Assembly: GCA_947561585.1 (NCBI GenBank)
Contig: CANNZV010000270.1
Coordinates: 344,240-408,239 of the forward strand
Source of the DNA: Caprella mutica
Taxonomy: Eukaryota > Arthropoda > Malacostraca > Amphipoda > Caprellidae
Direction: 5' to 3'
DNA: 64,000 nt
Shown: positions 41,853-52,167 of the stretch, in pieces
Layout: each line of letters begins with the position of its first letter
Position numbering within the stretch: the first letter of the stretch is position 1
Program-made: the position numbers and the translations under genes
The notes under the pieces: model-generated
Seen by the model: only the letters and a program-made list of their open reading frames with translations
Databases searched by the model: none
Told to the model about the DNA's origin: nothing

Positions 41853-43634
41853 TTAGCTCTGACGGGGGAATGTTCCTAGCCCAGCCAGAGCTCTCTCGTT
41901 TTCCGAAGCATATGATGTGCCTGATGGATACTGTGCTGCATTAACAGAGTCAAATCTTTGAGGCTTCCAAGGATTGTTCTGCAGTGATCTTCTTCGAGGG
42001 CAGTCGGCTATGCGATGCGCATCAGACCCACAAGCAAGGCACTTAGTGTGAAGACGCCAGCAATCACGTTTGATGTGTCCTGGACGCTTGCAATAAAAGC
42101 AAGTTTTAGTATCAGAACCGTATCCAGGGTTAAGATTTCTAGAAGATTCAGATAGTTTCTGAGACTCTGTAAAGTGTACAGACTTAGCTGGAGAATTACC
42201 ATGATTCTGATGTACGAGAGAAGTTTGTCGAGGAACCGAAGATGACCGAGCAAAATCAGTTGGACGAGTGTATGGAGTTGGTGGTGGTTGAGGCACAGTA
42301 GCAGCCCATACTTCAGTTACCTCAGGATCAATGTCACTATGGATCTCTATCATGTTGCCATTATTCTCCAGATCATAGGCACTGGCCACTTTCATGATGC
42401 TATCCCAAGCCAGCTTCTTACCTTGAAGGGAAAGAAAACTCTTCACAGCTGCCATTTGTTTCCTGAAGCTTGAAGGTGTGGTGTCAAGAAACTTCTCCTG
42501 CAAAGTTCTACTCGCGTTAATCTTCTTTTTCGGAAAAGCCAGCTTAAATTCTCTTTCCACCCTAGCAGCATACAGTCTCAATGATTCTCCCTGATTCATA
42601 TGGATCTTCTCAAACTTTTTCCGTTTTGCTCGTTGAACAGCCTCCCTCGACTCCTCAGACCACTTGATGAGCTTCCTCTTAACCTCATCGTAATCTTCGT
42701 CAGGACCATTCAGGACTTTGTAGAACTGCTTAATAGATCCATTCAGAAACTGACCAAGTTCTGTGGTCCACAAAGCTCTACTTCCCTTAAAGGTATTCTG
42801 ACAATACTCTTCAAATGAAGCAAGGAAATCGTCAAAGGACCGACCAGATTCCAAACTGAAATCTGCTGGCATGGGCGCTCTTCGGTTGTCAATCTGAGAA
42901 ATGATCTCCAACAAGGCAGACTCGTTCTTATCCTCAGAGTTCCTTTGTTTCCTTTGACGTCTCATGCGTCCCCGAGACTTGTTCTTGACACTAACTTCGG
43001 AGGAGTCGGAAGTGGCAGTTGAAGAGTTTTCAGATTTAATGTGCTTTTTATAGACCTTGCGTTTCCCTTGAACAGACGAATCGGCAGATTCACTGTGGGT
43101 TACAGGAACAGTCTTCATCAGCATTCGCAGCATTTCAACACGCAGACTCTCTATCTCTTGCTTAATTTGTGGGTCAGCATGTTCAGAGTTTTCAATCATG
43201 TTCTTCATATACTGCTTCATATCAGAGCACTGCTCACGAACAGCTTGCATCAAAGTTTCAGTGTTGATAGATTCAGCAATCTTCCTATCCGTAGTTTTCT
43301 TCTGGAAAGATACCTTAGGGCGGACAGAGAGCAATTGGGAATTCAGTAAAGGGAAATCTTTACCACCTGCTATATCCGATTGCACAATCTTCCTATTAGC
43401 AGATTCTTCATTATGAGAAGTTGTTTTGGGGCGAAAACCGGGCAACTGGAAATACGATACAGGAAAGTTGTTAGCACATGCTTCATCCGACTCCTCATTC
43501 TTCCCGTTAGTAGTTACTTCCCTATGAACAGAGGGTAATTGGATAGTTGGTCCAAGAAAGTTGCTAGCCCCCGTTGCTGAAGCAGCACCAGGTTCACCAC
43601 CGCCACCACTGAACTCAAGATCAAAATCAGACAT
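41853..43634 (-). CDS. Gypsy-B Gag (593 aa)
   Basis: Starts at an ATG in AAG-ATG-TCT context; an open but GTG-initiated extension to 43715 enters the primer-binding region and is unlikely to be used. The N-terminus is Gly/Glu-rich, then a basic linker (KNKSRGRMRRQRKQRN). Next comes a predominantly helical capsid-like region (FDDFLASFEEYCQNTF, then LRLYAARVEREFKLAFPKKK). Near the C-terminus are two zinc knuckles: CFYCKRPGHIKRDC (CX2CX4HX4C) and CLACGSDAHRIADC (same spacing). These bind the genomic RNA during particle assembly. It ends at TAA 41853; pol overlaps in the -1 frame. A CCCCC run lies 11-15 nt before the stop, but no canonical slippery heptamer was found. Confidence 0.9.
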   Translation of the reverse strand: MSDFDLEFSGGGGEPGAASATGASNFLGPTIQLPSVHREVTTNGKNEESDEACANNFPVSYFQLPGFRPKTTSHNEESANRKIVQSDIAGGKDFPLLNSQLLSVRPKVSFQKKTTDRKIAESINTETLMQAVREQCSDMKQYMKNMIENSEHADPQIKQEIESLRVEMLRMLMKTVPVTHSESADSSVQGKRKVYKKHIKSENSSTATSDSSEVSVKNKSRGRMRRQRKQRNSEDKNESALLEIISQIDNRRAPMPADFSLESGRSFDDFLASFEEYCQNTFKGSRALWTTELGQFLNGSIKQFYKVLNGPDEDYDEVKRKLIKWSEESREAVQRAKRKKFEKIHMNQGESLRLYAARVEREFKLAFPKKKINASRTLQEKFLDTTPSSFRKQMAAVKSFLSLQGKKLAWDSIMKVASAYDLENNGNMIEIHSDIDPEVTEVWAATVPQPPPTPYTRPTDFARSSSVPRQTSLVHQNHGNSPAKSVHFTESQKLSESSRNLNPGYGSDTKTCFYCKRPGHIKRDCWRLHTKCLACGSDAHRIADCPRRRSLQNNPWKPQRFDSVNAAQYPSGTSYASENERALAGLGTFPRQS

Positions 43635-43700
43635 CTTGAATGACGAACCAAAATAAACTGGACAAAGTACAAAGCAAGATGAAATAGAATTACTAAGAAG

Positions 43701-43714
43701 GGGTCTGGGCACCA
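43701..43714 (-). promoter_or_regulatory. Gypsy-B tRNA primer-binding site
   Basis: On the minus strand TGGTGCCCAGACCC begins one base after the 5' LTR. The TGG start fits pairing with a tRNA 3' CCA end. I could not assign the tRNA. Confidence 0.7.
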
Positions 43715-43715
43715 A

Positions 43716-45040
43716 TGAAACGGTTAGGGGTCACAGGGTTCACCTTCTTTAATCCAGAGAGGGATTCTATTAACCTGTAGGTACCTAGATAACTTAAACG
43801 GAGAGCAACTGAAACAACAAAAGAAGACGAACAACCTATTTAATGTGAAAACGACAAACTTAGTTACAACATTTCAAAAATGAATAAGGACAAATGAATG
43901 GAATGAATGATAATGATTGCCTAATAAAGTTATATTGATATATAGTGATAATTGCTAGCTACCTATAAAGTCGACTTTAAATTCTGAAGAATCATCATTG
44001 TTTAAAGAATTGCATAGTACCAATTTACAATGATAATAGACCAAGAATAAATCCCAAAAACTAAACAGTACTACTTCAGGCAAACCAGGTTAAATCAGAT
44101 GGAATACAGGTGCAATAAATGGAGCTTAAGCTAGGATCGAAACTCCAAAGGCACGAAGACTGACGATGAGGGAAGTGTATGCCAATAGAATTAGTACTCA
44201 GTAGCCGTCAAGGGGGTATGCCAAAAACGATGAGATAAGTAAGTAGTTACTATTCACTGAGCTGAGGGTGGTTGCCTGTGCCCAAACTATAGACCTGCCC
44301 AAGATTTAGAGCTCCTGTGTGGAAAAACCCCACTTTCAGAATATTGATATAAATACCATTCTAATAAATATGTTTTTAAATATTGCCTTTACTTAACCAA
44401 ATTTCAGAATAATAATACGATTTGATTTTAAATAGATTATATGATTTAAAATAGATTATATGATTTTAAATAGATTATATGATTTTAAATAGATTATATG
44501 ATTTTTAACTATGTAATTTTAAATACTTCATTATCCTAAATTACTATTACATACCTATATAAAAATTCCCAATAAACAGCAATTAAAAACTCACCACTAA
44601 TAGTGAAGCTCTACTACCAAGAACCAACCAGAAAGCAGCAAAACCAGGATCATCAGTGAGAACAACAGTTTAGAGTTCCAGCTTAGCCCCTAGGCTGAAC
44701 TTATTCTATTTAAAGAATTCTTAAGCTAACTTAACCAAGATTTTATTAGATAGTAAATATCTACCTTCCAAATTTTAATAATAATAGAAGTCTGAACAAA
44801 AAAGAGAATTAAACAAAAGAACATAAATGAAATCAGGAAACACAAAAAGTAAACAAAGTAAAATGTAAACAAACACAGAGCACTTTAGGGAGACATGTTG
44901 ACACTATGGAGGCTGGGAGAGAACTGAGATAAAAACAAACAGAGTGCCAGTTTACAACTCTGATGTTACTGAGAGGAGTGTTTCAGAGAAAAGCAAACTA
45001 TTGTATAACTTCACTCAACCATATAATGCAGCCCTCTACA
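43716..45040 (-). repeat. Gypsy-B 5' LTR (1325 bp)
   Basis: Same ends as the 3' LTR, with one additional 19-bp repeat unit near 44470. The second TCGT target duplication is at 45041-45044, immediately to its right, completing a 4-bp duplication. Confidence 0.95.
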
Positions 45041-46712
45041 TCGTTCACATTGCCCATTACCAATGGGGTGGTAAGGTGTTGTTCTGCTAGTTGCTATTCC
45101 TTTTTGAGACAAGTATATCTTTAATTCTTGAGACATAAAAGATGATCCTCTATCAGAATGGATGTAACTAGGCATTCCACATAGACCAAATATTTCTTCC
45201 AGACACTTGATTACAGTTTGCGCATTCATGTTAGGGCAAGGAAATGCGAAAGGAAAGCGAGAGTATTCATCTACTACTGTTAACAAATAGCGATTTTGAG
45301 TTGTAGATGGAAGAGGGCCCTTGAAGTCAATACTCAGTTTGTCCATTGGTTTCGTAGATTTTATCAGAGTTTCTCCAACAGGTCTATGAAACTGAGGTTT
45401 CAATTCAGCACAAACTCTACAAGATGCACAAGCTTTCTTAACGTCTTCAGTTGAGAAAGGTAGATTTCTTGATCGTACAAAATGAAGAAGACGGGTTACT
45501 CCAGGATGACAAAGTCCATCATGTAAATCGTTTAATGTAGATGTTGAAAATGTTGAGCAACAGTATGTTCTAGTGAATGAATCTGGAGCAACATTATCTT
45601 TACCTGGTCTGTATCGAATAGTGTAACTATATGAAGAAAGTTCAACTCTCCACTCTTGTATTTTACTGTTTTTAATTTTAGTCCTTCTTCTGTTATCGAG
45701 CATAAAGGCTACAGAGCGCTGATCCGTAATCAACTGAAAGTGTTGTCTTGCAAGAAGATGGCTCCATTTTCTAACTGCTTCAATTATTGCAGTAGCTTCC
45801 TTTTCAACAGCTGGGTAATGGATTTCACTGCCCTGCAGTGTCCTTGACATGAATGCAACTGGACGTCCACCTTGGTTCAGAACTGCTGAAACTGCAACAT
45901 CTGAAGCGTCACACTCTACTACGAAGGGCTGCTTTTCATCAATGGAACGAAGAGTAGCTTTCAAAAGGTATTTTTTCAATAGGTTGAAAGCTGAAATCGC
46001 AGATTCATTAAGAGGAAAAGATTTTGTACTAACCAATGGCTTAATCTCGTCTGAGAAGTTAGGGACCCACTTGGCATAGTATGCAAACATTCCAAGCGCC
46101 CTACGAAGAGAACCAGCATTGTTAGGGATTGGGTAATCTTGTAATGGCTGAAGCCTTTCAGCATCAGGCTTTATTACCCCATTTCCAACACAGTAACCAA
46201 GAACATTTATTGATGATACAGATTTGATAGTTTTTGATTCATTCAGGGTTAATTTTCTGTTTTGGACAACAATAAGAAACTGCTTTACATTTTCATCATG
46301 CTCAGATTGAGTTCTTCCTGCAACAGTGATATTGTCTAAGTAAGGGAAAGTATCTTTCAGACTTTCTTGCTCAACAAGTTTATCCATAGCACGTTGGAAA
46401 GAAGCTACGCCATTTGTAACTCCGAACGGTATTCTGCAAAACTGATAGAGTCGACCATTTGCTTCAAAAGCAGTAAATCTTTTATCTGACTCTTGTATAG
46501 GAACTTGATGGTAGGCACTTTTCAAATCAAATGTAGAAAAGACAGAGTAATTGGCTAGAGTGTTGACCATGTCATCAATTCTAGGTAATGGATAGGCATC
46601 TAGTTCTGTGTACAGATTTATGGTTTGAGAGTAGTCAATACATAGTCGCTTCTTGTGTCTATTTATTGGATCTTTTGCAACTACTACTTGTGCACGCCAT
46701 GGCGAATCGGCG
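45041..46712 (-). pseudogene. Gypsy-A Pol (RT-RNase H-integrase), broken
   Basis: Reads as a Ty3/Gypsy Pol: an RT region starting SPWRAQVVV, then RLCIDYSQTINLYTELDAYP and FSTFDLKSAYHQVP. The polymerase motif reads YLDN rather than YxDD (46331-46342). RNase H follows (ECDAS, EKEATAI, ITDQRS). The integrase zinc finger is HDGLCH ... CASCRVC; then D in SIDFKG, D in HSDRGS and E in GNGQCER, where Gypsy-B interrupts. The frame changes near 46703-46712 between the protease end (EGIIEESSSP) and SPWRAQ, a frameshift that disables this copy. Remaining sequence is at 33424-33979. Confidence 0.88.
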
Positions 46713-47199
46713 ATGAGCTTTCCTCAATAATGCCCTCTTTTAGTAAGTTAGAGGTTTGTTCTTCAATAAACTGGCGATCAGCATCGCTGAATCGTCTCGA
46801 CTTGGTTGCAATTGGTTGACATTTTGGTGGTAAATTTGGAAAAAGAGATGGTTCATCAATTGATGCAGTCGACAAAGCACAGGTGGGTTCAATTCCACTA
46901 ATTACTAGTTGAGGTTTATCACCACCATATTTAAACACTAAGCTCTCATGCTGTCTCTGAAAATCTTGACCTAGCAGTATCTCACAGCACAAATCTTTAA
47001 GAACTCCCAATTTTGTAGATGGATAGTCCTGATTACCCAATTTCAAGTTAACAAAACAATGACCTGAAGAACTTGTGTTGAATGAAGAAGATGCCATTGA
47101 AATTGACTTATTAGATGGATATATTTTCAACTTAAACCTTTTCACAGCATTTTCACTAATGTAACTTTCGTCTTTCAGAGCTACAGGAATCAACTAAAG
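46706..47199 (-). pseudogene. Gypsy-A protease and linker, frameshifted
   Basis: Contains SYISENAVKRFKL, then LGVLKDLCCEILLGQDF, the ILGxDF-type C-terminal motif of a retropepsin, then the RT lead-in (RRFSDADRQFIEEQ). The active site itself (ALVDSC) lies at the end of the upstream frame near 47200; the usual Gly of D-[ST]-G reads Cys. A 7-bp tandem duplication (GAAAGAC then GAAAG) near 47170-47190 breaks the frame between the active site and the rest. Confidence 0.8.
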
Positions 47200-48122
47200 C
47201 ATCCTGAAGTTGCCCATTCATTTCAATTTTAGTTGCAGCAAAAGAGAGACTAGAAGGAAATGCATTTGTCATTGCAAGACAAGCAGGCTTGTAAATAATA
47301 GCCGTGGTACTCGTAACTGTTTTTGATGATCTGCACACTTTAGCAAAATGACCCATTTTGTTACAATTTCTACAACTGACATCTTGTGCCGGACACTTTT
47401 TACTGTGGGGATATGAGCCACCACATTTAAAACAATTTCGTTTAGAATAGGCTGCAGCTATTGTAGTTTGATCAGTCTCTTCATTTTTCTGCGACAAAAT
47501 TTCAGTCTTAGTCTGCAGTGACAGCTTTTCCAAACTGGTTTGGGACTGTTCAGGTGAAACAATTGCTGCAGTATGAGCATTTGGAGCAGAGTAAACTTCA
47601 GCATTACGTTGAGCTAAATCAAGAGTATAAGCTTGATTATATGCTTCATCCAAATCTAAAGTTTTATTTTCTAATAACCTTTGACGGATTAGAGGTGATT
47701 GTATCCCATTAATAAATGAATCTCTGATAAAATTGTTTCGGTTTACATCAGCAGATACAGCTTTAAAATTACAATCTTTACTTAATTTCCGTAGTTCACG
47801 TAGGTATTCATCAAGAGTCTCACCAGACTGTTGACGACGAGTTGCAAGAAGATGCCGAGCAAAAATTTCATTAGGATTTAGGAGTTTTGACGTATAATTT
47901 TTGAAGAGCAGCAATTGCACCATCAAATGTAGTACAATCTTCAATATACTCAAAGACAGAAGAGGAGACATAGTTAACCAAAGTTCTAAATGTATCTGGT
48001 GCACTATCTCCACATTCTTCAATAAAGTTAGTAGAAGTTCTGTGCCAATGTTTCCATTCTTTAGCAGCTGTAGGAGAATTAGGGTCAACATCAAGACGAG
48101 ACGGGCGGAGTAGTTTTTCCAT
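47156..48122 (-). pseudogene. Gypsy-A Gag, frameshifted
   Basis: ATG at 48122 begins MEKLLRPSRLDVDP and reads about 80 codons (EWKHWHRTSTNFIEECG) before a stop near 47871. The rest continues in another frame (NPNEIFARHLLATRRQQSGE, then LDEYLRELRKLSKDC). A single extra base in the T-run at 47884-47887 explains the break. Two zinc knuckles follow: CFKCGGSYPHSKKC with atypical CX2CX5HX3C spacing, and CRNCNKMGHFAKVC with standard spacing. This resembles the double knuckles of Mag-like and related Gypsy elements. Confidence 0.85.
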
Positions 48123-48137
48123 CTTGTATCGTTACTT

Positions 48138-48149
48138 CAGTACATTAAA
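48138..48149 (-). promoter_or_regulatory. Candidate self-priming site of Gypsy-A
   Basis: Minus-strand TTTAATGTACTG begins one base after the 5' LTR. It is the exact reverse complement of CAGTACATTAAA inside the LTR (48202-48213), which coincides with an Inr-like CTCAGT. No TGG-type tRNA site is present. See findings. Confidence 0.6.
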
Positions 48150-48150
48150 T

Positions 48151-48338
48151 TGTTGTAAGATGGGTTGGAATAGTAGAAATACTTGGTATGGTACTCCAAG
48201 CTTTAATGTACTGAGAACGTAAGTAACATACCTGAAACAAAAGAATAACTAAAATGTAATGAAGAATAATGAGATATGTTACATTAACTCTAATGCATAA
48301 CAAATATTCCTTTAATAGTAAACAAATAAAGACAAGTA
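48151..48338 (-). repeat. Gypsy-A 5' LTR, first piece
   Basis: Matches the 3' LTR from its CA end inward until the LINE insertion point. It continues at 54282-54314 and 55369-55458. Together the three pieces rebuild a 311-bp LTR. Confidence 0.9.
48210..48214 (-). promoter_or_regulatory. Inr-like start site in Gypsy-A LTR
   Basis: TCAGT on the minus strand matches the arthropod initiator core. Transcription from its A (48212) would give RNA starting AGTACATTAAA. The same motif is in the 3' LTR (33094-33098). Confidence 0.45.
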
Positions 48339-48414
48339 CTTACTTACTTTCCAGTGTAAAGATGAATTGCGATGACAGCAGCTTCATCTGGATCTCAGTC
48401 AGTTACTCAGGTGT

Positions 48415-51400
48415 TCAGATTGCCTCCAACCTTCTGTTGTCTCTCAAGTATTTGCCCAAAGCTTTGACAATCTTCTTGTTTGTATCTTCATCATAATCTC
48501 CTCCACCAAGAACTAGTTTCAGTGTCAATGGATTAATTTTTCTGGTTGTCATCACTATGTCTGTGAACAGTTGGCCTCTCTCTGCTGCATGTCGTTGGCA
48601 TCTGAGTAACAAGTGCTCAATAGTTTCCTCCTGGCTACAGTAAGGGCACGAAGCTGCATCACTCAAATTAAATCGGAATAGGCATCCGTTCAAACCAACA
48701 TGGCCGAGTCTCAGTCTGAATATTTTGGAATCGAGATATCTGTTCCCGGTATCCACAGGTGTGGTACTTCGGAAGTTACCATTGATGCTTCTCTGGAACA
48801 GACCCTTGCCTTTGCTTGTGCAGTCCTCATTCCATTGTTTCTCCCATCTGGAGTAGAAGCCTTGTTTCAGAATAGCTAACAATTCTTCCTTGTGAAGCTT
48901 ATATAAGACACTTCTGTCACCGGAGTGACCTAGGTTTGCAACCTTGTCTGCTCCTTCATTGCCACTAATTCCCACATGAGCTTTCACCCAATGGAGATGG
49001 GCATTTCTAGATTTGTTCAATTCTGACAAAAGATTTCTTATCTGATCTGCTGTTGCAGCATAACTTCGTTTGTTGTTTTGCAAAATCTGCAGAACTGTTT
49101 TTGAATCCGTGAATATGACACAGTCTCCCTGTATTTGGTGTTTAATGTATATCAATGTCATCAAGATAGCAAACATTTCTGCTGCTACTACAGTATGGTG
49201 AGGATCAAGTTTCCAGGAGATAGCCAATTTCTTGGCAGGAAAGAACAGTCCTGCAGCAACAGAGTCCTCACCATCAGTTAGTTTGGATCCATCAGTGTAC
49301 AAGTGAGTGTAGCTATCATAGTGTATCAGGAGATGGTCAGTGAAAGCCTCTTCTGTCATATCCACTTCTGGATCCAACACAATTTTTGAGCAGATAGAGG
49401 AGGAGGGACTTAAACTAGATACGTTTGCTGTGGGATTTCTTTTCATTTCAGGTAACTTGAAGCCATTCAGTAGATTTTCATTTGAACGTTGAAAGATGCT
49501 TCTAGGTTTAGAGGACAGAAGTTCATTTGTCTTAACAAAATGATCAGGATTATACATCATTTTGACATATTTCTTTACACCAATGTATTCAAAGTAGAGC
49601 TTCAGAGGGGGGATGTTGCACTCTGCTTCCAAAGAGAGGACGGGAGAGCTTTTTCTTGCACCCAACATTAGTCTGAGGCATGCATTTTGTATCTTATTCA
49701 GGTAATTTAAATTAGTATTGCTTGTGTATTGGAATGCAGAGCTGCAATAGCTGAGTTTTGATCGTATGTAGGCTATGTAAAAACGTCTTAAAACCACATA
49801 TGATGCACCATATTTCGTTGAGGACAAGGCCCTCATAACTCCAATTCTCCTTGTGCAGTCTGATACGAGGTATTTGATGTGTGCCCCCCAAGTTAGATAG
49901 GGAGCATCAAATATAACCCCCAATAGTCTCTGTTCTTTGACAAGTTCTACAGATTCATTCTCAATAGTGACAGCTGGTTTAGGGATTCTCTTGCGAGTGA
50001 AGAATTGCATTCTTGTTTTACTAGGGTTTATTTTGAATTTCCACTCACCAAACCATTCACACAGCTTGTTTAGATACTGTTGCAGGGAGTTCTGGATACT
50101 TACATTGTCAGGTCCAGAGCAGGTGACAGTAATGTCATCTGCAAATACATAAATGGTTATGTCATTTTCTGTTGGAATGTCACTCATCATTACATTAAAC
50201 AGCAGGGGACTCAGTACTGCTCCTTGAGGCACTCCAACATCTGAGTCTGTTTTCTGAGACATAGCTCCATGTAGAACCACAGATTGGGTTCTGGAATCTA
50301 GATGACTGATAATCCATTTCAATAAGTTACCACAGATGGACATATTTTTCAACTTATATACAAGTCCATGTCTCCAAACTGTGTCAAATGCACCTTTCAG
50401 ATCGATGTAAACCACTCCACAGCACTTCTTGGATTTTATATCTGTCTGGATCTGTTGACTTAGTTCCAGTACTATGTCTTCAGTGCTTCTTCCAGGTCTG
50501 AAACCATATTGTGAAGGGCTCAGCAGTTTTTCTCTCTCAAGATGATATTCTAGTCTTGCTTTAATTATTCTCTCAAGAAGCTTGCCTAGACAAGGAAGGA
50601 GGGAGATGGGCCTATATGAGGTGCATAGCTGTCTTGGTTTTTGGGGCTTCAAGATTAACACTATATAGCCATATTTCCAGTCATCCGGCATATCTCCGGT
50701 AGAAAGGCTTTGGTTAAATATGTTCAGTAATTCGGTCTTATATTCAGGGTGACTTATTTTGATCATCTTATTTGTGATTTTATCATGGCCAGGTGCCTTA
50801 TCTTTCAGTAGATTTAATTGTGCTGTAAATTCTTCAATTGTAATTGGAGAAAAATTTGTTCCAACAATGTTACTCAAATATTCATCAATGTCTTTAGTGA
50901 AAATATTTTCATTGGAGTTGTTCTGATATTGTTGTTTTAAGTGTGTACTCATTAGTTCAGCCTTATCAATAGGATCTAAGATGGGAACTCCATTTGCATC
51001 CTCTAGTGGAAAGGTTGGTGGTGAATAGGTAGATTTGAAAGCCTTTATTTTCTTCCAAATTATGCTCTGAGGTGTGCTGTGGGTAAGAGTAGAAATGTAG
51101 TCTTGCATTGATTTCTTTTTGTTGCTTTTTATGATATATCTAGCTCTAGCTGTTAATCTTTTGTATTCAATTATGTTTTCTATAATGGGGTGGTTTTGCA
51201 TTTTTTTTTGAGCTTTACGGCGGGCAGCCACTGCGGAGCTGCATTCTTCAGACCACCAAGGCGTGAGTTTTTTCCGTTTCTCCATACTTGATGAAGGGGC
51301 ACCAAATGATTCTACTCCGCTTTGTAGAAATCTACTTGTAAAGTCTGATACCAATGACTCAACACTAAGCGGCTGTACAAGAACAGATGGTATATGATGA

Positions 51401-52167
51401 GCACTGAAGGTTTTAGCGCCAGTATTATTAACTTTGAATCCTGACACTCTATTCCATGTGTATTTGTAAGGAGAAACCTCAATTACCGCTTCAAGCAGTA
51501 AATGGTCGCTACCCATATCTGAATGGGGTGAGATGCTGATCATTGGAGAGATATTGGGTGATGAGAGACACAAATCTAGACAGGATTGGTTGCCAGTTCT
51601 TCTATCAAAGTATGTGTACATGTCGATGGGATTGATCAGACATATTGAGTTATCTAATAATAAAGATTCAATTGATTTGCCAGTAGTATTTGATCTATTG
51701 CAGTTAGAATTCAGGATGGGAGAGTGAGCATTGAAATCACCCACAAAGATAAAATTAGGCTCCATCTGAGTTACATAGTGGTTTAGTTCATCTGTAGAAA
51801 TTGACATTTGGGGATTATAGATGTTAGCTATACAGAGTGGCATGGATTGTTTTATTTGAAGTTTGATTGCATGTATTTCTAAAGAACCATTGTTAAAGGG
51901 AACAAGAGGTAAATTTTGATATTGAATGTTCTTTTTTATGATAATACCCAGCCCTCCACCTGCAGCACCTCGATGACACCACTCAGAACTGTAGTTGAAG
52001 AATCTGGGTATATACTTTTGGTTCAGCCATGTTTCACAAAGACAAACGATGTCTGGATCATTGACTTGTATATGTTTCTTTAGTTCAGCTATTTTATTGT
52101 TCAGGCTACTGCAGTTTAACATATGGATCCTAAGCTGTTCAGTATTATTTGTATATAAGCTGGTCAT
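48415..52167 (-). CDS. LINE-1 ORF2: endonuclease-RT-RNase H (1250 aa)
   Basis: One intact frame from ATG 52167. An APE-type endonuclease spans residues 1-225, with E45 (CETWLN), D144 (GDFNAH) and D221-H222 (GSDHLLL). Reverse transcriptase spans about 480-740 (SYRPISLLPCLGKLLE, FRPGRSTED, DLKGAFDTV, GVPQGAVLSP), with catalytic FADD at 675-678. RNase H I is at about 955-1080, with D959 (YTDGS), E997 (AAEMFA), D1021 (TDSKTV) and D1074 (GNEGADKVA). A C-terminal CX2C-x7-H-x4-C finger (CPYCSQEETIEHLLLRC) is at 1174-1190. All catalytic positions are present. The enzyme nicks target DNA and primes reverse transcription there. The ATG overlaps the ORF1 stop as ATGA. Confidence 0.95.
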   Translation of the reverse strand: MTSLYTNNTEQLRIHMLNCSSLNNKIAELKKHIQVNDPDIVCLCETWLNQKYIPRFFNYSSEWCHRGAAGGGLGIIIKKNIQYQNLPLVPFNNGSLEIHAIKLQIKQSMPLCIANIYNPQMSISTDELNHYVTQMEPNFIFVGDFNAHSPILNSNCNRSNTTGKSIESLLLDNSICLINPIDMYTYFDRRTGNQSCLDLCLSSPNISPMISISPHSDMGSDHLLLEAVIEVSPYKYTWNRVSGFKVNNTGAKTFSAHHIPSVLVQPLSVESLVSDFTSRFLQSGVESFGAPSSSMEKRKKLTPWWSEECSSAVAARRKAQKKMQNHPIIENIIEYKRLTARARYIIKSNKKKSMQDYISTLTHSTPQSIIWKKIKAFKSTYSPPTFPLEDANGVPILDPIDKAELMSTHLKQQYQNNSNENIFTKDIDEYLSNIVGTNFSPITIEEFTAQLNLLKDKAPGHDKITNKMIKISHPEYKTELLNIFNQSLSTGDMPDDWKYGYIVLILKPQKPRQLCTSYRPISLLPCLGKLLERIIKARLEYHLEREKLLSPSQYGFRPGRSTEDIVLELSQQIQTDIKSKKCCGVVYIDLKGAFDTVWRHGLVYKLKNMSICGNLLKWIISHLDSRTQSVVLHGAMSQKTDSDVGVPQGAVLSPLLFNVMMSDIPTENDITIYVFADDITVTCSGPDNVSIQNSLQQYLNKLCEWFGEWKFKINPSKTRMQFFTRKRIPKPAVTIENESVELVKEQRLLGVIFDAPYLTWGAHIKYLVSDCTRRIGVMRALSSTKYGASYVVLRRFYIAYIRSKLSYCSSAFQYTSNTNLNYLNKIQNACLRLMLGARKSSPVLSLEAECNIPPLKLYFEYIGVKKYVKMMYNPDHFVKTNELLSSKPRSIFQRSNENLLNGFKLPEMKRNPTANVSSLSPSSSICSKIVLDPEVDMTEEAFTDHLLIHYDSYTHLYTDGSKLTDGEDSVAAGLFFPAKKLAISWKLDPHHTVVAAEMFAILMTLIYIKHQIQGDCVIFTDSKTVLQILQNNKRSYAATADQIRNLLSELNKSRNAHLHWVKAHVGISGNEGADKVANLGHSGDRSVLYKLHKEELLAILKQGFYSRWEKQWNEDCTSKGKGLFQRSINGNFRSTTPVDTGNRYLDSKIFRLRLGHVGLNGCLFRFNLSDAASCPYCSQEETIEHLLLRCQRHAAERGQLFTDIVMTTRKINPLTLKLVLGGGDYDEDTNKKIVKALGKYLRDNRRLEAI

